From: Gigaspora rosea
Taxonomy: Eukaryota > Glomeromycota > Glomeromycetes > Diversisporales > Gigasporaceae
Direction of reading: 5' to 3'
NCBI GenBank assembly: GCA_003550325.1
Contig: QKWP01000426.1
Span: forward strand, 33,636-97,635
DNA: 64,000 nt
The translations under genes were made by a program, and so were the position numbers. The notes below the pieces were generated by a model that searched no databases, was not told the origin of the DNA, and saw only the letters and a program-made list of their open reading frames with translations. Of this stretch, positions 48,006-60,209 are shown piece after piece. The first letter of the stretch is position 1. Each line of letters starts with the position of its first letter.

Positions 48006-49662
48006 GCCCAATATCTTATAGATATTTGTGAAGGATCCTCATTTGGCCGGAGATCTATCATACTATTACTCCGTAATGGGAAATCATGGTTTGAAAACTA
48101 AAAAAGAAACAGAGATCAACATACTGTAATTTAATGCCAATCATTTACGTTTTGAACTCCTAAAAAAATAATCAAGTTTTTTCAAGATTTTAGTCAAAGC
48201 GCAAATAAACTTGAAAATCCACAAACTCACTTTCTCTTGGTGGCACTCAAATAATTGTCGGAGCGTAGCAGAGGACGATCTATTGTGTGTGATCTTGTCC
48301 GCATCTATTTTTATATCAGATGATCATCAATTTATCTAATTCATTTGTTCTATTTTTAGCTAATAGCCAAAAATAAATCCTAGCTCCGGACATTAACAGT
48401 GTCTGTTTTTCTAGATTAGGTCTATACATTTAATTTCATTATCTCATCGTTATCTCTAATTAGGAAGTTAACATCTTACTTTTTCATATTAATGAATTTT
48501 AATTCCAATTAACGGTCTAATATTATCTCACTACGACATATTACATATTATACCGTTCGTTCATCATTTATTGTCGTTAATTACACTTACAATCATTTTA
48601 AATCTCATGAGTTTCTGAAATAATGGACCGGGATCGATCCTAAAAAAGCTCGGGCTGGTCGACCGGGATGACATTTTTCGCTAGATCAATTTTTCTTCTC
48701 CATATCTATATCAAATATAATGAAATCATCAGAACATTCCCTGCCAAAATTCTAGTGATAATAAATTATTTAGTTTTCATTCGTTTTGTCATTGAGAAAT
48801 TATAGCACACATAAGTACTTCATGTTGATTAATTGTCTATGCAACCAAACATACCGTTCCTTACATTCATTGTTTGCCAATTTATCATTTAAATTAGCCA
48901 ACTAATGAACATCTATATTATCGTAAATTACTAGTTGATAATCAATTTTTATTAAGTGCTTTATTACAGTACTGTATTAAATTAATTTACTGATGTGCAT
49001 AATGATCTGATTTAGAGCTTGGTCCATTATCCGTTTCATATTAAATTTAACGGATATTCAAAGGATTTATTCTATTAAGTAAAATAAAAAATTAGATAAA
49101 AATATTTTCATTTTGATAGCATAAACTCTAATTACTATAAAAAATTCGGTATTATTTTTTCTTAAAATTCATATTATAATTAATTAAATAATATCATTAA
49201 GAAATTCTTTTCCTTTGTTTCTAAATCTTTGAAACCAATTGTATAAATTCTGGCTTCTTTGTGTTTGTCAGGTTTTATTGGTTTTGATAGTCTTTGATCA
49301 ACTAAACGATTTGAATAGAGTCATCTATAAATTATCGTTTTCAACGAAATTAATCTAGGAAGCTTAAACTAAATATTTTAGTTATATTCGTCCTGGATGT
49401 CGAGCGTAATCAGATCCACCATTGAATAGATAGATTCTGCTATATTATTAAGGTTCCACCTTTTGCAAGATTTTATAATACATAACTTTGAGCAAAAATG
49501 TGAATCGATTTTAATTAGATTTTCACCTCTAATACTATTCTAGTAATGCATAATATATTATTAAAGTTGAGAGTAAAGTGGTTAGATTTAATCTTTTAGA
49601 AAATAAACCTGCCATATGAAAACTATTTTCTGCACTGTATTTAATGGGTAATTGCGGTTTCA
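48006..49662. other. Intergenic, no gene seen
   Basis: AT-rich, with small GC-rich patches (e.g. cgggctggtcgaccggg near 48,650) that resemble the ends of the 22,682-23,655 element. No gene supported. Confidence 0.5.
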
Positions 49663-50695
49663 AATAGCAAGAATATAGCCAGATAAATTTTTGACGTATA
49701 GCGATCCTGGTGAGTTTTTAGTCTACAACGCCAAAGAACTTATGACTAAAGTATGACTAAAGTACTACATATTACCAGATTATTTATTTATACCCAAATA
49801 TTCTAATATTTATTATTGTTACGGGGAGAATTCGACGTTCCTTGATTATACGATTTAAAAGACAATACGAAGGCGACTCGCCAGAGGCGTGACTTGGTGA
49901 TTTAACACGATTTATTATAAATATAAGAGTGTAAGGGGAATCTGACTTTAATATCAAGTGCAGATTTAGATAATCCGAAGATTACTACTCTATAAGAAGG
50001 ACTAAAACAACCTCTTTTTATATTTTACAAATATTACGGGAATCACTAATCTATAGAATCTTATGAAAACTACGAGACTAAAATCGTACGATACTCTATC
50101 TACGACTCTATCATAATATGAGTATATTGTATTGTTTCTAAATCATTCCACCGAGGCTAAGCCCCGAGCATACATGATCGATTATGCACGATTAATTATA
50201 TGCAGGATCGGTTCATACCGATTGTCATATGAAATGTGGCGCAGTATACGGATTAATGATCATCCGATATGTCACGTTTACCCCGTGACATTATAGAAAA
50301 AATTACATGATGCAAAAATATTGTATTACTTCCTGAATCACAGTTCATAGAAATCATATTATCATTACGTAGATTTGCATATAAAATATCACATGTCCTC
50401 TTGTATCGCAAATAGCAAGAATATAGCCAGGTAAATTTTTGACGTATAGCGATCCTGGTGAGTTTTAGTCAACAATGCCCAAAAACTTATGACTAAAGCA
50501 TGACTAAAGTACTACATATTGCCAGTTTATTTATTTATACCCAAATATTCTAATTATTTATAGAAAAATGACATGATGCAAAAATATTGTATTACTTTCT
50601 TGAATCACAGTTCATAGAAATTGTCTCACCATATTATCATTACGTAGATGTGTATATAAAATATCACATGTCTCTTGTATCGCAAATAAGAATTT
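49663..50695. repeat. Tandem duplication of about 290 bp, one copy holding a solo LTR
   Basis: Copy 2 (50,405-50,695) runs from 'caaatagcaagaatatagcc' to 'cttgtatcgcaaata'. Copy 1 has the same order, but 49,817-50,290 is inserted where copy 2 reads 'ttatttatagaaaaat'. Copy 2 therefore gives the empty site. Confidence 0.85.
49817..50290. mobile_element. Solo LTR, 474 bp, TSD TTAT
   Basis: Starts TGTTACGGGG and ends CCCCGTGACA (inverted terminal 9-mers, TG...CA). TTAT flanks both sides (49,813-49,816 and 50,291-50,294). No internal retrotransposon region. Orientation is not determined. Confidence 0.85.
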
Positions 50696-50972
50696 ATAAG
50701 TGAAAGGATTGTACAGTACATATCGATATACCCTTGATAATTCAAATGCTGTAAACCTATCAAATCCGTTTTTATATTTTATTTTTCGGATAAAACCATA
50801 ACAACATCCCACCATATCGGAGTTTTATCTTTATTTTTCCCGAATTGCATTACAATTGTGACAAAGACCACATGATATTTGTGTTTGTTTTCATAAATTA
50901 TGGATTTTCATTGCTAATGGAAAATACTTAAATTCAAACTTAGATTTTAGCAACTTTAAAGTCTACTTGAAT

Positions 50973-53965
50973 ATGCCCTCAAATCCAAATAAAAAAACTT
51001 GGTGTGAAGTTAATGAATTTATTGAACAAGGATCGATCAAAAAATATGAATATAGTTCTTTTAAAAATTTAGAAAGAGTAGGTGTAGGAGGGTTCGGAAC
51101 TGTGTATCGTGCTTATTTAAAAGATACTGAAACTGAAAAAATTGTAGCCTTAAAAAGTCTTACTAACAATAATAAGGATGAATTCATTAAAGAAGTACAT
51201 TTTTTTTATCTATAATATATGCAATTCGCTTTAATCTTATATTAATTTCACTATATAATGATATTTGTTCATAAGATTAAATACATTAGCGAAGTTGGAA
51301 AGCATGATAATATCGTAGAGTTTTTTGGTATTACTAAAGGTATGTTAACTTTTTTTTTTTATAAATAATCCTTAAAATAGATCTAATCACCAAAAGTTTT
51401 ATAAATTAGACCTTGAAAATGAAACTTACCATATGGTTCTTCAATTTGCAAATAATGGAGATCTTCATTGTTATTTACAACATAATTTCTCAAAATTAAA
51501 TTAGTCAACAAAAATCAGAATGGCAAAAGAAATTTCTGATGGCATTAATTGCTTGCACAGTGCAAATATTGTTCATCGAGATCTTGTAAGGCTTTATTTA
51601 TTATTAATTTAATTAAATTTTATATGTTCGACGTAAAGTATCTAATAAATTTAATTTACTAAATAGCATGATAAGAATATATTGGTACATGATAATAGAC
51701 TGTTAATCACAGATTTTGGTTTATCAAAATCATTAGAAAGTAGTTCAAAATCTATTCATGGAGGACTTTGTGCTTTCATGGATCCACAATATCTCGCTTA
51801 TGAAAATAAATATAAACGAGAGAAACCTAGAGATATATATAGTCTTGGTATGTTATTCTGGGAACTGTCAAGCGGTGTACCTCCTTTCAGAGATAAAACC
51901 TACGCAGGAATAATCTGGCAAGTAACCTCTGGCCAACGAGAGACCCCAATTGATGGAACTCCAATTGACTTTTTAAATATTTACGACAGTGCTTGGAGTA
52001 GTGATCCGGGTCTACGTCCAAATATCGCTGAAATTCGTTGTATGTTAGATAAGATACAAATGGATATAACTAGCTACAATGAACAAGGCAAAAATAAAAT
52101 GTATCAGTGCGTAGAAAAATCCCCGCGATTAAACATATATAGCACTCGGAAAGCAAGATTTATTAGCCATTTCGCTTTGAATAAAGGTAGAAACGTTAAT
52201 GGATTCGATTTTTTCCAGGGGAAAGGGTTTATTATGCTCAATATTGGGGATTTAAAAACGAATAAAATACATATGCGTCCTCCGATTATCTATATTCTGA
52301 ATCACGAAACTTCACCTTGGACTGGTTTAAGTAATTCTAACTTATTTACGAATCAAGAAGAAATGATGGCTTCAAAAGACGGCAGTGTACGAATCCATAT
52401 TCCAATTGTAACTGTGCAATACACGTGTAAAGCAACAAATGAATTTATTCAGGATATTAGAAGTGCACTTAATACTTTAGACCCATCAGAAATTAAAAGG
52501 AAATTAGAGATGACATTTAATTATTATGGCAATTATGTAGTTACAAAAGCTACATTGGAGGTGCTATTACCATTAGAGATTGGTCACAAATCCCTGATGA
52601 AAATAAATCATATTTAATGTGTTACATTCAATGGGCAGTTGATTACGTGAAAGGGAATACTTTAAATGTTTTTGAAGATGTATTACTTGATAAACTGCCA
52701 CGACTTGAAACTTCAGTTAATATAAAATCTATTAAAGATCTATATACTTGGTTTAAAAATTTATATGATTGCAAATTTGCAGAAATTATCTCATATGATG
52801 AATTTATTCCATCTTATGAACTATTACCAGAAGAGTTACAACAACAATTACTTAATGTTATTGGATATAATCTCGCTAAAAGATTCAACGCAAAATTAAT
52901 TCCAAATATTTCGACCGGATATGATGCACATGATATTCAAAAGTGGATAAAATTAGAACCACTACATAACTTATATCTTTGCAATTGGGTTTATAATAAT
53001 GCATTGCAACATGGTGTAATTTTCCAGCGTTCAAAATTAAAACGTGGTCAAAAAGCTGCATTTAAAATTTTAAAGGAACCTAGAATAACCAAAGTAAATG
53101 AGTTTATTGTCATGTTATCGCAACCTAAGACAGACCAAGAAGCTTACATGCTAGAGAATGGTATAATTTTAAATGAGAAAGATGGATTAGAACTTGAGAA
53201 AATCCCCTTTGCTGAATATAACTCAACTCTTAATGTTCCTCTTGAGGATTTCAAATATTCTAAATATAAACAATCAAATGCAATTTATTGTCAAGTTTTC
53301 TTTAATGCAAATGCAATCAAGATTTCTTTTGATAAATCAGAAATTAAGCATTTACAAGAATTTACAGATGGGTAAATTCTGAACTTTATAGTAGAGAGCG
53401 ATTTAAAAATCTTTGCAGGTTGCTTGGGAATGATTACGGACATTTATTGCCAAGAACTTTTTTGTTAGGTGGTGTTCTATCAAAAAAATATGTTTCAGGT
53501 CATAATCCCACAAATTTTAAAGGACGAAAATTTACATTCAATGAAAATGATCCTAATCCACTTAAAGAAATTGAGAATCATTTAATAGCGTGGAATGATG
53601 AATTTAGAGATGTTGACACTTCGGTTTTCCTTAATAATAAAGGAGAAGCTGTTCGTCGCGACGAAATTGAAGATTGGTGGCAAACTCTTGTAAATAATCC
53701 TAATAATTGGGATATAATATCTTTAGAAGATTGGATGCCAATCTATCATATTGTTTTTAGGGGGGAAATTTTAGTACAAGGTCAAGAGGCCGTAACTATT
53801 AAGTTTCCTGGGCCACTTTTTGGTGACAGCTATCATATTGTTGGAAATTTTGTTAATAAAAACGGAAATTACTGGAATAATGTTCCAGAAGTAACGGTTT
53901 TATTTGATCAAATTGATAAAATTACGTGTAGAGCACGTATTCAAAATAATTTTGGGACAAGATAA
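50973..53965 (+). pseudogene. Protein kinase fused to MACPF-like region, broken
   Basis: Exons 50,973-51,194, 51,276-51,339, 51,410-51,585, 51,667-53,371 (containing a frameshift) and 53,419-53,965 would encode about 904 residues. Residues 1-250 form a tyrosine-kinase-like domain: GVGGFGTVY (Gly loop), VALKSL (Lys), HRDLHDKN, ITDFGLS, DIYSLGMLFWEL. After a linker, NGFDFFQGKGF leads into a region with YYGNYVVTKATL, which resembles the MACPF signature around Tyr-Gly-Thr-His; a second similar segment reads NDYGHLLPRTFLLGGVL. Breaks: TAG at 51,502-51,504 where kinases of this type have Trp, and loss of one G near 52,558. MACPF proteins form membrane pores or act as adhesion-like factors; here the His of the signature is not present, and the assignment rests on motif likeness only. 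Splice sites are otherwise good, so decay looks recent. The kinase call is firm, the MACPF call tentative. Confidence 0.85.
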
Positions 53966-54589
53966 TATTTAAGTTATAATTGCTAAATTATATTTAATTT
54001 ATTATTTTGTCTATCAACTAAAGTTTATATCAGGATTCCAAAATTTGTTGGTATGTGCTTGCTGAACCAAATGATAAAAAACAATAATAATTGATGTGTC
54101 AATATTAATAAACTTAATTTATAAGCGGGAATATTGACAAATCATATAGTAAGTTAACACTTTTCTTTTGTTATTATATAAAAACATATTAAATTGTTAA
54201 AAAATAGTATATTATCATTATTTTATGGAGCAAATAATTTATTCGCATAATAAATATATACAACAAGAGAATATATAAATCTAGAAATCTACAAAGTATA
54301 ATATCGCAGTAGTTAGTTTTCATTGTCCCACTTAATGATAATTGATTTCTATTGGTTTAAAAAATTTTCGTTGTAAATATATATTTTTTTTTTGTTTTTA
54401 TTTGAAGAATTAAATTGGATATTTTATTACTAGAATAATGTATTTTTAAAAAATAAAAGTTTATAACTATACAACTCTTTCCGACGATCATCTGTACCAA
54501 ACTTTTCCAAAAGGCCGACCTATGAAAACTACATATTTAACATATAAATTAGTAAATTGACTCTACTAAATAGAACTGGAACTTGAGGC
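53966..54589. other. Intergenic, no gene seen
   Basis: AT-rich sequence after the kinase-fusion stop codon. Poly(A) signal-like AATAAA strings are frequent and uninformative here. Confidence 0.5.
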
Positions 54590-55250
54590 TATCTATTGGG
54601 GAACTGAAACACCACAGGAAGAAGGGACCTGGGACGTCTTTGGACGGACTTGATAGATGGTTCTCTCAGCTTGTGATTTTAGTGCTATTGAGCAAAGAAG
54701 TAGCAGGCTTAGACACTAGAGTTTAGTTTTGAGATATGTTATTATATGCAGCATAACTCCTACAAGTTCTTTTATGTCTGGTACCTTTTTATTCTCTCCT
54801 CTCACCCATTGGATTTTTTCAAAATTTTTTCCAAAAAGTGGGAATTCTAGTCTACTCCCCTCCAAAAGATTGGCAATGTTACTCCTTCCAAACTGGGACA
54901 TGACCCAAATTGGAGCTGGTGCCATCATGAGTTAACTTGGTTGCTAAAAGCAAATAAACAATAAATAATGTGGTTGGATCTGGAGGGACATAAAAAAATT
55001 TTTTTTAGCTTAGTTTTTCACTTTTTACTGTACATATAACACTTTAATAGATTTTAATTTATGCAGTGTTATATAATTTTTATTGTCTTGTGCAGATGTA
55101 GTGGCACCTTCATTTTTTATTTTTCTTTGCTTTTTCTTTGATTTGTTTTTTGGTTTGTTTTTTCTAGTTGTTTTATTGGTTTGTTTTTGGTTTTCATTTA
55201 GGTTTTGTTGTTTCATTTCTCATTTAATCATTTCTCTTTTTATTCTTTAT
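54590..55250. other. Less AT-rich segment, unassigned
   Basis: Between about 54,590 and 54,960 base composition is more balanced than around it. The minus-strand frame 54,716-54,928 (SQFGRSNIANLLEGSRLEFP) and the Lys/Asn/Gln-rich frame 55,025-55,216 might be pieces of one decayed retroelement, but I recognise no family motif. Confidence 0.25.
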
Positions 55251-55904
55251 CATGAGAAACTCAGAAAGGAAGTTTTTTAGAAGAAATAGATTATGAGTAT
55301 TGTAGGTAGCTTGATACCAGTTATACACTATCTGATGTATTGAGAATACTAATACATTGTTAGTGCTTACAAAAATCAGTGCAGTAACCCAATTTGGGCA
55401 CTATTCAAAGCAGCTAATTTTCATGTCATTCATTACAGTTAGAATATATACTATGTAACCTCTATATAATTTTCTAATAAAATTCAAACCAGTTATGATC
55501 AAGTAAAAAAAATTTATATCATAAATAAAATATTAATACTGTAATATGAAATATATTTTTCCTGTACATGTATATTTATTTAAATATATTCTATTGCTTT
55601 ATTAAGAAAAACAATTTTCAATTGTTTTGTTTTAATTTCAATATCAGTTCATTTTTATGCATTTTTACTATGACAAAAAAGTCATAATATTTATATAGTT
55701 CTGTAACTTTATTAAAATTATTATACTAGATCATTAAGGGTAGAGTGTACACATTTTTGAATTCATAAAAATAGAAGGTAGATCAACTTTGTATAACAAA
55801 TATTATACGCTATAGTGCTCCTAGCTTTAAATCTATATTCACATGACTTGTTCACTTTTTTTAACTATATATTATTCACTGTAGAGGTTTAAATTGGTTA
55901 AAAT

Positions 55905-56115
55905 TTTTCTGATTGATCATTAATCAAACATGTACAAGATAAATCGATTAATGATCGATTATGTGCTTTGATTGGTCAAATTATTTGATCAATCAAAATC
56001 AATTAATCAGTCAAAATCAGTTGATTGGTCATTGATTGTTTGATTAGTTAAAATCATTTGATCAATTATAATCAATCATGTGTTCTGATTAGTCAATATG
56101 CTTAATCAGTTAAAT
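55905..56115. repeat. Degenerate minisatellite of gatcaat/attgatc units
   Basis: Repeats of the type 'tgattggtcaaaatcatttg' and 'gatcaattaatca' occur about eight times with spacing near 21-28 bp. Many units are internally palindromic. Confidence 0.65.
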
Positions 56116-56633
56116 TTTATAATACTGCCCAAAACTACTTGGGCTAGTGACTGAAACTAAAACTCACTGACCAAGTTGATAATGTAACTAATTGATTACA
56201 GATATTATATGACTAAATAATTAATTAGTTGTTTAGTTGTTTAAATTGTTTAGTTGTAAGTATAGTTGATATTATAAAAAATATTTCATCTTTAAAATTG
56301 TAGTACTGGTAATGATACCTTACAGATTTAGAAATTAAGCCAAATAATGCATTTTCACAAAAGCATTAAAACTTTGTGGTAATCCGTTAAGCAGATATAG
56401 TTATTTAATATATCAATGCAACTTGAACCAGACTTGGTTAATTAAATAACTAGTTATAAACAGGCAGCTTTTCATAGGCTGGAGCTTTATATATTAGGTT
56501 TTGAATTTTTTTATTTTTTCCTTTTTGCCATAATTGCCTCAGAACACTATTAGTGTTCTTGGTTTTGAATTTAAATACTATACTTATATTATCATCAAAT
56601 TTGCTATATATTATAAATAAAAATTTAATTGTT

Positions 56634-57356
56634 TTTTTTTTTTTTTTTTATGTCTAAGTTCCCGCTTTGGGTGAGAGTTTATTTAATCTTGCCTGTGGAT
56701 CAAGGGCGCCTCTTTGGGCGCACTCACAATTGAATTACATTGAATGAGAGTACAACTAGCCACATGTACAACTTTTGGTTGTCTAATTTAAGTAGTCCGC
56801 CCGAAGGTTCTACACTAGTTGCCATACCTACAACCCGACTAGGGGATTGCCTATTTAAACCCTCTGGTCCAAGCTTCGCATGTCAATCCTACTTGTGATC
56901 ACCGGTACAGCCCTCCAATACATTAGTCAGTCGAAGACAGTCCCGGATGCTACCTACATCCCCTTAGGACTAATTTATCCTCATGGGTAAACTTGGTAGA
57001 GCAGTCCCTGTCCCACACAGGTATTACCTACACTTCGGTAACTTACGCACTCACTAAGGCAAGCAACTTGCAGTCAGGGGATACCCAACCGCTACCATTA
57101 CCTACTTCTGCCCTTATAAGGTTCGCTCCAACCCCGGTACCCACCATCACTTTCCTACCGGTCCTTCACCATTTTCCCAGACTTCCAATCCAGTTGGCCC
57201 GGAAGGGTTGATCTACTTGGCATTAGGTGCCATTATGGTTTTTCTCCCCTTGGTCCCCAATTCCTCAACATGGGTCCTTTTCCTCCGGTGTGACTCCGGC
57301 GGCCAGGTTGGTAGACCTTGTCCCCAAGACAACGTCCGGTTCCCCAGTTTCAGTCC
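56634..57356 (-). mobile_element. Non-LTR retro-insertion with poly(A) and 13-bp TSD
   Basis: The direct repeat AAATTTAATTGTT occurs at 56,621-56,633 and 57,357-57,369. Immediately inside the left copy is a T-run (poly(A) on the minus strand). The body of about 720 bp is far less AT-rich than its surroundings and lacks a supported protein. It is either the 3' end of a 5'-truncated LINE or a long SINE. No tRNA-like head was seen. Confidence 0.85.
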
Positions 57357-57649
57357 AAATTTAATTGTTAATTTGTTAGTTTTAAGTATATATATATATA
57401 TTAAGTGCATGAATGCATACAGATATAGACTTAATTTAATAATTCATAAAGTTATAAAAATAGCAATCTTTAAATTCCTATTATATACATTCTACCCTTG
57501 ATACATCTAATCCAAACAATGACTACAGCTTATAAATTTATTACTCAAACAGCACTATTGATAAAAATGTATCAATTATCAAACATTCTGACAATTATAC
57601 CAATATGTTTACAAAACTTACTATAGCAATTCTTGTAGTCTATATGATA

Positions 57650-58639
57650 AGGAAATCGCTATTTCCACTATGGTATAGTGTGGGACACCTAAAGACAGAA
57701 ATTATGAAATTTGTTCCATTTTCAAAAAATTTCATAGTAAAATTTGATGTTTTTGTGAATCCTTGCATTTTGATTGGCTAATAATTAATTTTTAAAAAAT
57801 ATTTTAAAATTAATTTAAATATTAATTTTAAAATTAGCCAATAGCAGGAGGCTAAAACATGTGACTTGTCCCATTTTTGGCCAAATTTTTACGTATCATA
57901 TAAAAATACTATACTTTTAAACTCATTAATTGAAACAATATACAATGATTTTTGAAAAGTTAAGGCCACTAAGTTGTATAAATTAGCTAAATTACAAAAT
58001 AGGGGCCTATTTTTTGTGATATTGTTTTTATATTGAAAATTATTAGCTTTTAAAGTTTGTGAAGCCTTTAGGTGCCCCACACAGTATTTTGCTATTTCCA
58101 CCATAGTTACATAAGTTTTTTTATTTTTAAAATTTATGCACTTGTGTTTTACAAAGGCCCGGTGCATTGTTTTTGCAAATATAATGTTATACAAGTCCAA
58201 TTTTGGTAACAACCCTGGGTCAGCTGGCATTTAGCTTAATGCTAGTGGGCACTATCATGATAATGCCCCCAGCGGGGTTAGACATAATTCTGGCCCACTC
58301 AATTACAGTACATATACTAAATGCATATATAAGTTCCTAGATTTAGGATTAGAGTGAGCTGGAATTATGTCTAACCCTGCCAGGGCCATTATCATGATAG
58401 TGCCCACTAGCATTAAGCTTAATGCTGGCTGACCCAGGGTTAGGTTACCAAAATAAGACTTGTGTAATATTACACTACATTAGTGGCATGTAACCACAAA
58501 TTATTTTTGCAAAATCAATACATTGAGCCTTTGTATAACATAATTGTATATATTACTAGTATTTTGAATTCTAAAAATAGAAAATCTTGTGTAACTATAG
58601 TAGAAATAGCAAAATACCATGTAGAAATAGCAATTTTCT
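57650..58639. mobile_element. Palindromic MITE, family D copy 2, with nested element
   Basis: Ends aggaaatcgctatttccac and gtagaaatagcaattttct. The interior matches the element at 34,902-35,505 (cattaagcttaatgctg, gggttagacataatt, atcatgataatgccc). ATGATA flanks both sides (57,644-57,649 and 58,640-58,645). An insertion at 57,676-58,083 splits its left arm. Confidence 0.85.
57676..58083. mobile_element. 408-bp MITE nested in family D copy 2, TSD GTA
   Basis: Ends TAGTGTGGGACACCTAAAG and CTTTAGGTGCCCCACACA. GTA flanks both sides. The right arm of the host element gives the uninterrupted sequence (atggtattttgc), confirming a 3-bp duplication. Confidence 0.85.
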
Positions 58640-59597
58640 ATGATAATTGCAGATATATAGTTAAAGATACTATATGATTTTAGACATTTTATTTTAGAAC
58701 TAAATTATTTGTCATGTAAGTGATAGCGGCTTATATATCACTGAACCAATCAGATTTCAGGATTAAATGTAATATAACACAATCAGAAAATTCAAAACAA
58801 ACATTCATTTTATCAAAAAAAAAACATCAAAAATCGCTTATTACTCAAAATCTGCATAGGAAACCACCTTTTGTGCTCTAACAAAAAGTTTTCCTTGAGC
58901 GATTTTACTATGTACACCCAAACACTAACCCTAAACCTAGGTGCTATAGCAAAAAAGAAATAATCAAAAAAATTTTTTTAAAAAATTGAGTCAGCAGGTT
59001 ATGCAAACCAAAAATATCTTTGTGTAACTTTACCAAAAATTTACTGTAATTTTGATAATTATAATATGACAGAGTTGTGAAATAGTGAAATATGCTATGA
59101 TTATGCATTATAGTGAAATTTACCTTTATTATAATAAAAAAACATAATAAAATGAAGATTTCAACCTATGCTAACACAATCTACAAAGCAGATTTCACTA
59201 CCTTGCAACTCAGATTTTATCTTGTTCTATTATAATTACTGCAAAATTTATTATATATTATACTAATTTTCATATCATGTCCCAAGATTCGCTAATGATC
59301 AATATTATTGCTACAATATCCAATCATTATCAATTTTATGCTTAAATTATCTAGGTATTAGAATTTTCCACAATCGACGTTTGTATCTATTTATAGTAAA
59401 TTACTAATCCAGTGTTACAAGTGACTATAGCCTTCAATATAGTACTTGCAATATAGCACACAGTGATAAGGATCTTGTAAAGGTCAGAGAATATATGAAG
59501 TGGTATAGAAGTAAAATATTACTTCACCAAAGTGGTTCAGTATATATTTATTAATCACAAGAGTATATTTATTTGGCAAAGATATATTTTATTTATT
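58640..59597. other. Intergenic, no gene seen
   Basis: AT-rich. Around 58,735-58,935 the order 'gaaccaatcagatttcagga ... ctaaccctaaacctagg' resembles half of a palindromic MITE with a TTAGGG-like core. No gene. Confidence 0.4.
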
Positions 59598-59611
59598 TAG
59601 ATGATAATATT

Positions 59612-60195
59612 TTTTTTAAACCCTAGATCTATTGCTAGGGCGCAGCTGGCGCTCTTTATTCAAATTTCAAAGGTTTTACGTTATATTGCATTAGGGTTTC
59701 TATCCTAATTAACCTATAACTCCCTCCTATTGTTCGTTTATTCCAGTATAATCTAGCAAGCCCACCATGCTCTGGTGTCCCATACCTCGAGGATCTTTCG
59801 TAGCTTTAAAGTCGTCAATATCCGCTAGTGCGTTATATAGGTCAGCCATTTTTCTTATGTCTGAGAACACTTTCCATATTTGATTAGTGCCATATCGTCA
59901 GGTACCCCTTATCTGTTTCTCGATTTTTCTTTTATAATGAATATCTCTTGTGTTTATGATGTTTCTTGTCAGATTTTCTTTTCTTTTCTGGACACCGCAT
60001 GACCTTTGTAGCTATGTTACGCAGCTCTTATCGCTGTAGTACCATATCCGTAAATAGAGAAGAAATGCGAATCCTCGATGTAGATCCTGACCATTCGTGG
60101 TCCCAACACAGTTTTTGTCATCCATTAGACTCAAACCGGTGACCTTGCGAATGCGACCCCGGAGCACTAACCACTGCGCTATCCGACCCAGGGTC
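59612..60195 (-). mobile_element. tRNA-derived SINE with 14-bp TSD
   Basis: The direct repeat TAGATGATAATATT lies at 59,598-59,611 and 60,196-60,209. Read on the minus strand, the element starts at 60,195 with a tRNA-like head: an A-box-like TAGCGCAGTGGTTAGTGC (complement of 60,164-60,181) and a B-box-like GGTTTGAGTCT (complement of 60,127-60,137). It continues for about 500 bp and ends in an A-run next to the left TSD. Internal pol III promoter, unrelated body, A-tail and long duplication together define a SINE. Confidence 0.88.
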
Positions 60196-60209
60196 TAGAT
60201 GATAATATT

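Noticed and set aside
56993..57501. Two plus-strand frames of 72 and 97 codons
   Set aside because: They run antisense through the retro-insertion and across its TSD into flanking AT-rich DNA; no motif.
60123..60195. A genuine tRNA gene on the minus strand
   Set aside because: Box motifs are present, but the 3' acceptor half is not tRNA-like, the transcript continues into a 500-bp body and long TSDs enclose it; it is a SINE head.
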